Part shown: positions 1-9,330 of the stretch, one piece after another
How positions within the stretch are numbered: position 1 is the first letter of the stretch
Layout of the letters: every line of letters starts with the position of its first letter
Assembly: GCA_963696625.1 (NCBI GenBank)
Contig: CAVOKZ010000030.1
Coordinates: forward strand, 1-64,000
Source of the DNA: JAWVFN01 sp963696625
Lineage (GTDB): Bacteria; Actinomycetota; Thermoleophilia; Solirubrobacterales; 70-9
Direction: 5' to 3'
DNA: 64,000 nt
Position numbers and translations under genes: made by a program
The notes under the pieces: generated by a model
What the model was told of the DNA's origin: nothing
Database searches by the model: none
Seen by the model: the letters and a program-made list of their open reading frames with translations, nothing else

Positions 1-361
1 AGCGCGGATCGGCGCCGATGCGCGTTACGTCGGTGCCGTGCAATGTGGTGATGATACGCGGCGCCGCGCGCCCGAGCGTCTGGCGCGCCAGGTAGGCGCT
101 GGCGGCGTGGGGGACGGCATAGTGGACGTGCACCAGATCCAGGTGGTGCTGGACGCTCACGTCGACGATCGCGGCGGCGAGCGCCAGGGCGTAGGGCGGG
201 TGGTCGAAGAGTGGATAGTCGACGACGGCGACCTCGTGAAAGAAGAGGCGCTCGCAGGTCGGCAGCGGACGGCTGGGTGGGGCGCTGGCGATGACGTGCA
301 CGCGGTGCCCGCGCTGCGCCAGCCCGACGGCGAGGCCGGAGGCGACCACTCCGCTGCCCCC
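1..361 (-). CDS. bshA: BshA-like glycosyltransferase, N-terminal part only
   Basis: GT4 glycosyltransferase resembling BshA, which joins UDP-GlcNAc to L-malate in the first step of bacillithiol synthesis. Seen: the nucleotide-sugar loop GGSGVV, then RGHRVHVI, FFHEVAVVDYPLFDHPPYAL, LVHVHYAVPHA and TTLHGTDV, in the order and spacing of BshA. The gene runs off the window's left edge, so the C-terminal domain is absent. The 5' end is also damaged: a conventional start followed by a CYPT-like stretch is missing, and the sequence before GGSG (361-388) belongs instead to the cobalamin riboswitch on the other strand. A join appears to sit in the shared stretch near 349-362. The family call is by motif only; a related GT4 enzyme is possible. 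Confidence 0.7.
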
Positions 362-482
362 GCAACGGTAGTCGAGTCGAGCCCGCATCGGCCTGATAAT
401 CCCTGACCCACTGCGCCGCGGCGCGGGAAGGGGATGCAGGCGGGACCGTAAGGTCCACTCGAGAGCCCGGAGACCGGCCTGT
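349..482 (+). promoter_or_regulatory. cobalamin riboswitch, 3' two-thirds
   Basis: Conserved cobalamin-riboswitch blocks occur in order: CCGCTGCCCCCGCAACGGTA (about 352-370), CCACTG followed by GGGAAGG (about 408-431), and AGCCCGGAGACCGGCCT (464-480). It lies about 120 bases upstream of a BtuB-type receptor start, the expected target. The 5' third of the aptamer is missing because the sequence to the left is bshA coding DNA. In an intact copy, cobalamin binding would repress the receptor. Confidence 0.8.
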
Positions 483-604
483 CGGACGAGACCAGCCTCG
501 CGGTGGGCGAGCGGCCGGGATCCGCGCCCCATCCGCGCCCACCCGACCCCTCCTCCTCGCGAACTGGCAACACACTGGCCCTGCGGGCGTGCATGGGGTG
601 TCGT

Positions 605-796
605 ATGTCGAATCCGGTTCGTTCCCTGTTCGTTGCATCTTCGTTCCTCGCCTCGGCGGCGTCCCAGGCGGCCGATCCGGCTGCCGCCAGCCCCGTCGAG
701 GAGCAGGTCATCGTGACCGCCACGCGCGTGCCGACGCCCATAGGGAAGTGCTGGCGCCGGTACTGGTCATCGACCGCGCGGACCTCGAATCTCGAT
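605..796 (+). pseudogene. btuB: BtuB-type TonB-dependent receptor, N-terminal fragment
   Basis: Start of an outer-membrane receptor, probably the vitamin B12 transporter BtuB. Seen: ATG at 605, a signal peptide ending near SQAADP, a TonB box reading EEQVIVTATRVPTPIG, then the plug start EVLAPVLVIDRADLE in the +1 frame, so one base is missing or extra near 745. After about 790 the sequence becomes antisense aspS, leaving only about 60 residues of a protein usually near 600. The riboswitch upstream supports cobalamin transport. An outer-membrane receptor is foreign to the actinobacterial genes that follow. Confidence 0.75.
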
Positions 797-2280
797 CTTG
801 TCGAGATCGTCGGGATGCGGGGTGGTGAACGGATGGTGACCAGGCTTCGGCCGGCCGCTCTCTTTGTCGACACCGACGAACAACGGGAACTCGACGACCC
901 ACACGTAGCGGTACGGGCCCTCGTGCACCGGCGGGCGAGCGATGTCGTTGCGGAGTGTCCCGAGCACCTCGCAGGCGGTCATCCACTCGTCGGCCACGAC
1001 CAGCAACAGATCACCCGGCTCGGCCGCCATCACGGAACGCACCGCGGCGACCTCGGCGTCGGAGAGAAACTTGGCGACCGGAGAGTCGAAACCCGCGGCC
1101 CCATCCTGGTCGGTCACCTTCAGCCACACGAGACCCTTGGCGCCGAGCGCCTTGGCCCGCTCGGTGAGCTTGTCCAGTTGGTTGCGCCCGTAGGCGGCGG
1201 CGCCGCCGGGCACGCGGATGCCCTTGATCGAGGGCACGCCGGCGAACGCCTTGAACTCGGTCGCCGCGAAGATGCCGGTGAGCTCCACCAGTTCGAGGCC
1301 GAAGCGGAGATCCGGCTTGTCGATGCCGTAGCGGTCCATCGCGTCGTGCCACGTGATCCGCTCGATTTCCGGCGGCCGCTCCCCTGTCGCCGCCTCGGCT
1401 GCGCCAACACGGCCTCGCTGACCGCGTCGAGCACGTCGTCCTGGTCGACGAAGCTCATCTCCATGTCGAGCTGCATGAACTCGTACTGGCGGTCGGCGCG
1501 TAGGTCCTCATCGCGCAAACACCTGGCCATCTGGTAGTAACGGTCGACGCCCGCCACCATCAACAACTGCTTGAACAGCTGCGGCGACTGTGGCAGGGCA
1601 TAGAACGATCCCGGCTCCTTGCGTGACGGCACGAGGAACTCCCGGGCGCCTTCCGGCGTCGACGGCACGAGCATCGGGGTCTCGACCTCGACGAAGCCCT
1701 GGGCATCCATCGCCTCGCGGACCGCTCGATTGACCGCCGCGCGGAGGCGAAGGTTCTTCTGCATCCGTTCACGACGAAGGTCCAAGTAGCGATGCTGCAG
1801 ACGGACGTTCTCGTCGACATCGTCGGCGCGAGCATCGATCGGGAACGGCGGCGGGTCGGCCTTGCGCAGCACTTCGACGACGCAATCACCGAGCTCGACC
1901 TCGCCGGTCGGGATCGACGCGTTCAGCGTTCCGTCCGGTCGCGCGCGCAGGGTGCCGGTCACCCGCACGACGTACTCACTGCGCACGTCGACGTCGTTGT
2001 CGACCACGCATTGGATGATGCCGGAGTGGTCACGCAGATCGACGAAGGCGAGATGCTCACCGTGCTCGCGCCGCCGGGCGACCCATCCGCAGACGCTGAC
2101 GGTGGCGCCGATGTCGGCAGCGCGCAGCAGACCACACAGGGTGCTGCGCATCGACGTGGGGTGCTTGTCGGCCAACCTGTCGTCAGCCGTGCTCGTGTCG
2201 TCGGCCGTGCTCGTGTCGTCGGCCGTGCTCGTGTCGTCGGGCGTGCTCGTGTCGGACGTGGTCGTGTCGATGGGCTTCAT
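791..2280 (-). CDS. aspS: aspartyl-tRNA synthetase, frameshifted and truncated at the 3' end
   Basis: Charges tRNA-Asp (class II synthetase). Seen from the N-terminus: an OB-fold anticodon domain (SVCGWVARRREHGEHLAFVD), then catalytic-domain sequence with FVEVETPMLVPSTPEGAREF, SPQLFKQLLMVAG and RCLRDEDLRADRQ. A one-base shift near 1385-1400 moves the GAD insertion and later region (from DRYGIDKPDLRFGLELVELT) to another frame. Homology stops at HPFTTPHPDDLDK near 791, so class II motif 3 and the C-terminus (roughly 150 residues) are lost at a sequence join. The start at 2280 overlaps the hisS stop (ATGA), giving a 43-residue repeat-rich extension; the family's usual start matches an internal ATG at 2151. 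Confidence 0.9.
2189..2254 (-). repeat. 18-bp tandem repeat in the aspS 5' extension
   Basis: Three full units (2189-2206, 2207-2224, 2225-2242) of GTGCTCGTGTCGTCGGCC on the plus strand plus a partial fourth. Read as aspS coding sequence they give repeats of DDTSTA. The unit is a multiple of three, so copy-number change would keep the frame. Confidence 0.9.
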
Positions 2281-3532
2281 GGGGAGTCGGTTCCTGTGAG
2301 GTGGGTGATCAGATCAGAGCGGGCAATGGTGACCTGGTCGGCGTCGCTGCGCAACGGTTTGACGACGAGGGTGCCGGCGTCGAGTTCGGTTTCACCGATG
2401 ATGACGGCGGCGATCGCACCACTGCGATTGGCGAGCTTCATCTGCGCCTTCATCGAGCGGTTGTCGTAGCCGCGGTCGGCCGACAGCCCGGCGCGGCGGA
2501 TGGCCGCCGTCAGCAACGTGGCTTCGGCGCCGCCGACGACATCGACGACGAACACGTCGAGCGGGCGCTGGTCGGCAGCGAACACGCCCTCATCGTCACA
2601 CGCCAGCAACGTGCGATCGAGGCCGAGAGCGAACCCGACGCCGGGCGTGGGCGGGCCGCCGAGCGCTTCGACAAGACCGTCGTAGCGCCCTCCGCCACCG
2701 AGTGCGTTCTGGGCCGAGTCGAGCGTGCCGCCCTGGAATTCGAAGATCGTGCCCCGGTAGTAGTCGAGGCCACGAACGAGCGTGGGTTCGACGGCGAACG
2801 GGATGTCGAGCGCACGGAGCCCGGCGAGCACGGCATCGAAGTGTGCCGCCGATTCGGCCCCGCGGAACTCCCCAATCGTCGGTGCACGGGCGATGACCAT
2901 CTGGTCGGGCTCACGCTTGGAGTCGAGCACCCGCAAGGGGTTGCGTTCGAGCGTCGCCCGGCTCTGCTCCGTGAGCGAGTCGCCGGCGGCGACGAAGTGC
3001 CGCGCAGCGCCTCGACGTACCGGGCCCGCTCATCGGGTTCGCCGAGGCTGTTGACGATCAGCCGTACCTGCTGCAGCCCGAGGCGCTCGTAGAACTCCCA
3101 GGCCAGCGCGATCACCTCGACGTCGAGTTGGGCATCGTCGACGCCGAGCACTTCGATGCCGACCTGGTCGAACTGGCGGTAGCGACCGCGCTGGGGCTTC
3201 TCGTAGCGGAAGTTGGGGCCGGAGTAATAGATCTTCCACGGCGTGGTGGGACGGTGCTGCGCGAATGCCCGACAGACGCTTGCGGTCACCTCGGGTCGCA
3301 GCGACACGTGGCGCCGGCCCTTGTCGATGAAGTCGTACATCTCCTTGCTGACCACTTCGGTGGCTTCGCCGATCCGGGTGAACACCCCGAGATCTTCGAG
3401 CAACGGTGGGATCAGCTCGCCGTACCCGGCCGCTTCGACGACCTCGGCGAACAGGGCGGTGAACCGACGCCAACGACCGCTCTCGGGCGGCAGGATGTCG
3501 CGCATCCCCGGGCTGGTCTGGAACGTCGACAC
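2277..3532 (-). CDS. hisS: histidyl-tRNA synthetase, one frameshift
   Basis: Class II synthetase charging tRNA-His. Seen: FQTSPGMRDILPPES near the start, motif 2 region YYSGPNFRYEKPQRGRYRQF, HisA-type motifs LVRGLDYYRGTIFEF and ALGGGGRYDGL, then GFALGLDRTLLA and an anticodon-binding domain ending LTGTDSP. A one-base shift near 3005 breaks the frame between YVEALR and the next segment, which continues sensibly as a HFVAAGDSL-like stretch, so a sequencing error is as likely as a mutation. The GTG at 3532 matches the usual family start; an upstream GTG at 3565 is in frame. Its stop overlaps the aspS start by four bases, suggesting translational coupling. Confidence 0.9.
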
Positions 3533-3619
3533 GGGCGGCCAGGCTACCGGTGGCCGAGGCGCCACAGAGATGGGATTGCGATGTGATCCGGCGCTGCGAC
3601 CAGGCTGAGCAGATGCTGC

Positions 3620-4977
3620 TCAGGCGACCAGGCTCATGTGATGGATGGGCCATCCTGCCGACATGTCGGTGGCGGATGATCGGGTGGGTGGGTCGAGGTG
3701 GAGTCGTTGTCCGACGGGGGTGATGGGGGTGCCGTCTGGGCGGTATTGGATGAGTTTGCCGGTGCGGTCTGTTCGTTCGGTCAGCCCGAGGCGGTGTTTG
3801 TCGCGGTTGTGGCCGCCGCATTTCAACTTGCCGTTGTCGACGTCGGTGGCGCCACCGTCTCGGACCCATTCGTCGATGTGATCGATCTGACAACTTTGTT
3901 GTCCGATGTCGCAGCCGACGTGGCCGCAGTGTCGGATCATCAGCTTGAGCGCGACGCGGGCCGCACCGGTGAACAGGCGGCGTCGACGACCCAGATCGAC
4001 GACCACACCCTTGCTGTCGATCACCATCCGGCGTATGTGGCCCGCCATCGCTGCTCGCAGCACATCATCACCGAGCACCGCGACCCCGTTGTCGGTCTCG
4101 CAGTACTGACCCAACAGGTCGGCGAACGGGTCACTGTAGGCCCCGTCGATGGTGTCGATCAGGCGGTGCCGGAGTAGTTCATGCTCGAAACGTTGCCGGG
4201 TGACCACGATGTTCACCACCGGTTCGGGGAACCGGGCGTCGGCCGGCATCCCCGCCGCGGTCCGGAAGATTGCCACCAGCGCATCGAAGCGACGTTGCGC
4301 AGCGGTGCGCTGGTGGCAGTGACGCCGCTGCGTCGGGGCCGTGCAGTTCGGTACGCGCCGCGACGTCGGCACGGAACTCGGCTTCGACGAACCGCTCGAA
4401 GATCTTCGACATCGCCGCGGTGTCCAACGGCTGCCCCACCGGAGGCCCGCAGATCGATTCCACCGTCCACCTCGTGCAACGACACGCTGCGACGCTGATG
4501 GGTGATCTCGGCGTCGCGATACGCGCCGTCGGCGTCGGCGAGCAGTTCCCAACGGCGCACGACGCTACGGAAGTCCTCGAACGACAACTGTTCGGCATGC
4601 TCGGTCAACTGATCGATCACCCCACCGAGCTCGTCACCACACCGTCGGTTCGAGCGGGCCCGGGCCAACTCGCCCACCTGCGCGAGACCGATGTGACCCT
4701 CGAGCAGAGCATCACCGACCGATGGATGGTCGCACAGCAACGTGACCGTCCTACGTCGGCAGGCGACCTCCGCGTCGGATCAGTCGGCGTTCGCCCGCAA
4801 CCAGCCCTTCACCGACAGATGACCGTCACCGGCGCACACACCGCGCACATCGGCCACAGTGACCAACGCAGCCATCTCGGCGTCGTCGCGACGACGCCGA
4901 AGTTCCAGTTGACGGAACCGTTCCGTCACCTCGGCGTCGTCGAGCCCCATCAGCTCCTCGACCGGATCGGCGGACAT
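3620..4977 (-). pseudogene. DUF222/HNH endonuclease of the 13E12 type, broken
   Basis: Actinobacterial repeat-family protein with an N-terminal DUF222-like helical domain and a C-terminal HNH nuclease. Seen: start MSADPVEELMGLDD at 4977, GHLSVKGWLR, then an in-frame TGA at 4780-4782, after which the same frame continues with CDHPSVGDALLEGHIGLAQ. Two further frame changes fall near 4420 and 4290. The C-terminus keeps an HNH-like region: HVGCDIGQQSCQIDHIDEW and GGATDVDNGKLKCGGHNR. Members of this family are often multicopy with unclear function. One stop plus two shifts suggests a dying gene, although neighbouring genes also carry shifts that may be sequence errors. Confidence 0.8.
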
Positions 4978-5256
4978 GACACCGATCGTACCGTACTTGT
5001 GTTCGGCTTATAACACCGATTGGAACAGATATTCGCTTTCCGGTCGGGGACCATGTTCCCGCACCCGTCGCTGCCGCTCCAGGCTCAGGCGCTGAGGGTC
5101 TCCGTCGGCGCCGCCTCGCTGACAGATCTACACCGGCGAACAGATCTACACCGGCGAACGGATCTACACCGGCGGCCACCAGCGACCGGACAAAGGAGGC
5201 GATCGAACTCGACGGACATGCCGTGCCGCGGCACGTGCCGAGGCCCCGCGACCGGG
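4978..5256. other. intergenic region with an 18-bp triplicate repeat
   Basis: Between the relA stop and the HNH gene start. It contains three tandem 18-bp units beginning GATCTACACCGGCGAA at 5125, 5143 and 5161 (5125-5178). No convincing small gene or terminator is seen. The open frames here are antisense or repeat-driven. Confidence 0.7.
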
Positions 5257-7502
5257 TCAGGCGACGGGCACGGATGCACCGGGTACGAGACGGTACGCGT
5301 CGTACACGCCGTCGATGCCCTTGATCGTGCGGACGACGGCTTCGAGATGGCCGGGGTTGGCGAGCTCGAACTCGAAGCGCATCTTGGCGACCCGGTCGGT
5401 GCCGGTCAGTGTCTGGCAGGACAGGATGTTGACGTGATGGTCGACAAGCGCGTTGGCCACGTCGCGGAGCAGTCGTGAGCGGTCGAGCGCGACGACTTCC
5501 ACACCGGCCACGAACGTCGCCCGGGACTGCTCCTGGCCATCCCATTCGACCTCGATCATGCGAGCGGCCTGCTCGGCCATCAGCGACACGGCGTTCGCGC
5601 AATCGGAGCGGTGCACGCTCACTCCGCGTCCGCGGGTGACGAAGCCGATGATCGCGTCGCCCGGCACCGGTGTGCAGCAGCTCGCGAGATGCACCAGCAC
5701 GTCGTCGAGGCCCTCGACGTGCACCCCGACCCGCGTCCGGTTGCCCTCGCGACGTTCACGTCGTGGCGATTCGACGGTGGCAGGGAGTTGCGCGGCATCG
5801 TCACCCGAACGCAGGCTCCGGGCGATTCGCTGCGCGACGGTCCTGGCCGACACATGGTGCTCGCCGATCGCCGCGAGCAACGCATCGAGATCGACGTAAC
5901 TCAGCTCGACGATCACCTCTTTCAGCTGCGGCGACTTCCACACCTGCTGCACCGGGAGGCGCTCTCGGCGCAGTTCGGAGGTGAGGTCGTCGCGCCCGAT
6001 CTCGATCATGTCGACGCGCCGCTCGCGGCTGAACCACTGACGGATCTTGTTGCGTGCCCGAGGCGACACGACGAACGCCAGCCAGTCCTGCGAAGGGCCG
6101 GCCGTCTCGACCTTGGAGGTGAAGATCTCGACGTTGTCGCCGCTGCTCAGGACGTGGTCGAGCGAGACGAGGCGATTGTTGACCTTCGCGCCGATGCAGG
6201 AATGACCGACCTCGGTGTGGACGGCATAGGCGAAATCCACGGTGGTCGAGCCGACGGGCAGCGTGACGACTCGCCCCTTCGGCGTGAATACGAAGACCTC
6301 GTCCTGTTCGAGGTCGGTCTTCAGGTTCTGCATGAACTGGGCCGGGTCGCTGATCTCGTCCTGCCAGTCGATGATGCGGTTGAGCCAGTCGATCTCCGCG
6401 CTCGGCGTCCGAACCGTCCTTGTACGCCCAGTGCGCAGCGACGCCCCACTCGGCGCGCCGATGCATCTCGCTGGGTGCGGATCTGCACCTCGATCGGCTT
6501 GCCCTCCGGCCCGATGACCGTCGTGTGCAGGCTCTGGTAGAGGTTGAACTTCGGCATCGCGATGTAGTCCTTGAAACGGCCGACCACCGGCCGCCAACGA
6601 CCGTGGATGCAGCCGAGCGCGGCGTAGCAGTCCTTCATCGAGTCGACGACCACCCGAATCGCGATCAGGTCGAAGATCTCGTCGAACTCGCGACCCTTGA
6701 CGACCATCTTTTCGTAGATGCTCCACAGGTGCTTGCCGCGCCCGGTGACCTCGGCGTTGATGCCGAGCTCGTCGAGCCGGGAACGCACCTCGGCGAGCGC
6801 CTTGGCGAGGTACAGATCGCGCTCGGGTGTGCGCGAGCTGACCAGATGGTCGAGTTCGGCGAACCGCTTCGGGTGCAGCGATGCGAACGACAGATCTTCG
6901 AGCTGCTGCTTCAGTCTCCTGCATGCCGAGGCGATGGGCCAACGGCGCGTAGATGTCGAGTGTCTCCTGGGCGATGCGCTGCTGCTTGTCGAGCGGCATC
7001 GCCGCGATGGTGCGCATGTTGTGCAGCCGGTCGGCGAGCTTGATGACCAGCACCCGGAGGTCCTTGGCCATCGCCACGAGCATCTTGCGCATCGTGGCGG
7101 CCTGCTGCTCTTCACGCGAGTCGAACCGGATGCGATCGAGCTTGGTGACGCCGTCGACGATCGCGGCGACCTCGGGCGCCGAAGTCGCGCTCGACGTCGG
7201 CGACGGTGATCTCGGTGTCCTCGACCGCGTCGTGCAGCAGCGCGGCGGTGACCGAGATCTCGTCGAGGCCGATGTCGGCGACGATCTGCGCGACCGCCAG
7301 CGGGTGGTTGATGTAGCTCTCACCGCTCGAGCGCATCTGGCTACTGGTGCGCCTCGGCGGCCACCTGGTAGGCGCGGTTGATCGTGGAGACCGGCGCCTT
7401 CGGGTGGCGCCGGCGGTAGGAGGCGAGCAGCGGGGCGAGTTCGACAGCCGAGATCGAACTCTGATGCCGTCTCCAGGGAAGAACACGGTCGACGGTGCCC
7501 AT
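5257..7502 (-). CDS. relA: RelA/SpoT (p)ppGpp synthetase/hydrolase, several frameshifts
   Basis: Bifunctional stringent-response enzyme. Domains in order: HD hydrolase (SYINHPLAVAQIVADIGLD, LLHDAVEDTEIT, KLADRLHNMRTI), synthetase (GREFDEIFDLIAIRVVVDS, FKDYIAMPKFNLYQSLHTT), TGS (VFTPKGRVVTLPVGSTTVDF) and a C-terminal ACT domain (CQTLTGTDRVAKMRFEFEL). At least five one-base shifts (near 7340, 7178, 6915, 6465 and 6400) scatter the domains over three frames, yet every conserved block is present and in order. This pattern fits indel errors in the sequence better than decay. The ATG at 7502 comes three bases after the apt stop, so apt and relA form one transcript. Confidence 0.9.
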
Positions 7503-7505
7503 CGA

Positions 7506-8034
7506 TCAGTAGTGCAGCAACGTCCTGACGGGGCGTTCGCCCAGCTTCGAGCGTCCACCGAGCGTCGTCGAGTTCGAGCACGAAGCCGAGCCCGGCCATC
7601 ACGCCACCGAGGGTCTCGACGAGCAGAGCCGTGGCGGCAGCGGTGCCGCCCGTCGCCAGCACGTCGTCGATGATCAGGATGCGTTCACCTGGATGTACGG
7701 CGTCGCGATGGATCTCGAGTTTGTCGGACCCGTACTCGAGTTCGTACTCCTCGCGCGCCACCGCCCACGGCAGCTTGCCGGCCTTGCGGACGGGAACGAA
7801 GCCCGCCCCGAGGCAGTAGGCCACAGCCGCCGCGAAGATGAAACCCCTCGACTCGACCCCGACGACACGGTCGACGGGCACGCCGGCGAACTCCTCGACG
7901 ATGCCGTCGATCGAAGTGGTGAATGCAGCGCCGTCGCCGAGCAGTGGTGTGATGTCACGGAACGTGACCCCGTCTCGCGGGTAGTCACGTATCTCACGGA
8001 CCAAGCTCCGCAGTGTGCCGTACTCGCCTGCCAT
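7506..8034 (-). CDS. apt: adenine phosphoribosyltransferase
   Basis: Purine salvage: adenine plus PRPP gives AMP. Seen: start MAGEYGTLRSLVREIRDYP at 8034, GVTFRDITPLLGDG, GVESRGFIFAAAVA, VPVRKAGKLPW, and the PRPP-binding motif ERILIIDDVLATGGTAAA. A one-base shift near 7567 is needed to reach the true C-terminus (LGGRSKLGERPV) and the TGA at 7506-7508; without it the frame runs on into relA. Total length near 175 residues is normal. It sits between secF and relA as in many actinobacteria. Confidence 0.9.
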
Positions 8035-8124
8035 CTCCCGAGGATACCGGCGCCGACCCTCCGACACCGATGCACCGGTGCACCGTGCCCGTGCCCTGCA
8101 CCGTGCCCGTACCCGACCGGCTGG

Positions 8125-9330
8125 TCAGTGTCGCTTCTTCTTGCGCGGTCGCGGCGGGTGCGTGAGCAGTCGGTCAGTGGTCGCGCCGACATCGGCTGCG
8201 GGACGCGGCGGCGCAGCGACGAGCTGCCCGCCGCCGGCGCCATCTCCGGCGCCATCTCCGGCGCCATCTCCGGCGACGGCGTCAGCCGAGGAGCGAACCG
8301 TCGCCGAGACACGGGCACTCGCTCCGACGCCGATGACTGCGGCGCGCAGTTCCTCGCCGGTGAGCCTCGCCCGCTTGGCCCGATTCGCGGAATTGCTACG
8401 CAGCATGGCCAGCAGGGGCGTGGCGACGAATATCGAGGAATAGACACCCGAGATCATGCCGATCAGCAGTGCCAGAGCGAACTCGCGCAGGACCACCGCG
8501 CCGAGCATTCCCGACCCGACCACCAGCAGGGAGATGACCGGCAGGATGGACGAGAGGCTGGTGTTGATCGAGCGCATCAACACCTGGTTCATCGAGATGT
8601 TGACGATGTCCTCGTACGGCGTGCGGGCGCCGGCCAACTTGCCCTCGTTCTCCTTCACGCGGTCGAACACGACGATCGTGTCGTAGAGCGAGTACCCGAG
8701 GATCGTGAGGAACGCGACGACGGTGGCAGGAGTCACCTCCAGCTGGAACACCGAGTACACACCGACCACGGCAATCACGTCGTGGGCCATGGCGACAAGG
8801 GCCGCGACGGCCATACGCCACTCGAATCGGAGCGTGATGAACAACGACACGATCACGAGGAAGATGATCAGGGCCCGGATGGCCTTGTCGGTGATCTCAC
8901 CACCCCATGTGGAACTCGTGAACGAGACGCTGACATCGACGACCTCGACGCCGGCGGCCTCGGCGAAGCTCTGCGTGAGCGCGGTCGCCTGCGCCGTCGG
9001 GACCTCTTCGACTTGAATCGTGATGACGTCGGTCGTCTCCGATGAACGGCGTTGGATCCTTGCACCCGTCGTCGAGATGCCGTTGTCGGCGAGGACCTGT
9101 TCGGCCTGGTCGACGCCGAAGGTCTGACCGGCGGGAACATCCCAGGCGTTGCCGCCCTCGAAGTCGAGGCCGAGGTTGAGCCCCTGGGTGAACAGCGAGA
9201 TGACGGTCACGACCACGATGATGATGCCGACGATGAAACCGAATCGTCGACGGCCGTAGAAGTCGATCGCGGTCTGGCCGTTCAGCAGCCGCCCGAACCT
9301 CGTGCGTGAGATGCCGTCGGGGCTGGTCAT
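8125..9330 (-). CDS. secF: protein translocase subunit SecF
   Basis: Membrane partner of SecD that uses the proton gradient to help SecYEG export proteins. Seen: first membrane helix followed by NLGLDFEGGNAWDV (the D/G-rich family signature), a periplasmic domain, then five further helices with AMAHDVIAVVGVYS, FLTILGYSLYDTIVVFDRVK and SINTSLSSILPV. The frame is intact, 401 residues. The C-terminal cytoplasmic tail is long and low in complexity, with a GDGA repeat, and ends in a basic PRPRKKKRH. Its start overlaps the secD stop by four bases. Confidence 0.97.
   Translation of the reverse strand: MTSPDGISRTRFGRLLNGQTAIDFYGRRRFGFIVGIIIVVVTVISLFTQGLNLGLDFEGGNAWDVPAGQTFGVDQAEQVLADNGISTTGARIQRRSSETTDVITIQVEEVPTAQATALTQSFAEAAGVEVVDVSVSFTSSTWGGEITDKAIRALIIFLVIVSLFITLRFEWRMAVAALVAMAHDVIAVVGVYSVFQLEVTPATVVAFLTILGYSLYDTIVVFDRVKENEGKLAGARTPYEDIVNISMNQVLMRSINTSLSSILPVISLLVVGSGMLGAVVLREFALALLIGMISGVYSSIFVATPLLAMLRSNSANRAKRARLTGEELRAAVIGVGASARVSATVRSSADAVAGDGAGDGAGDGAGGGQLVAAPPRPAADVGATTDRLLTHPPRPRKKKRH
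8239..8274 (-). repeat. 12-bp tandem repeat in the secF tail
   Basis: Three tandem copies of GCCATCTCCGGC on the plus strand. In the SecF frame they encode repeated GDGA in the cytoplasmic C-terminal tail. Confidence 0.9.

Noticed and set aside
5257..8067. A single 936-residue Apt-RelA fusion protein
   Set aside because: The continuous frame arises from a one-base shift near 7567. The normal Apt end with a TGA at 7506-7508 and a relA ATG three bases later are both present in the other frames.
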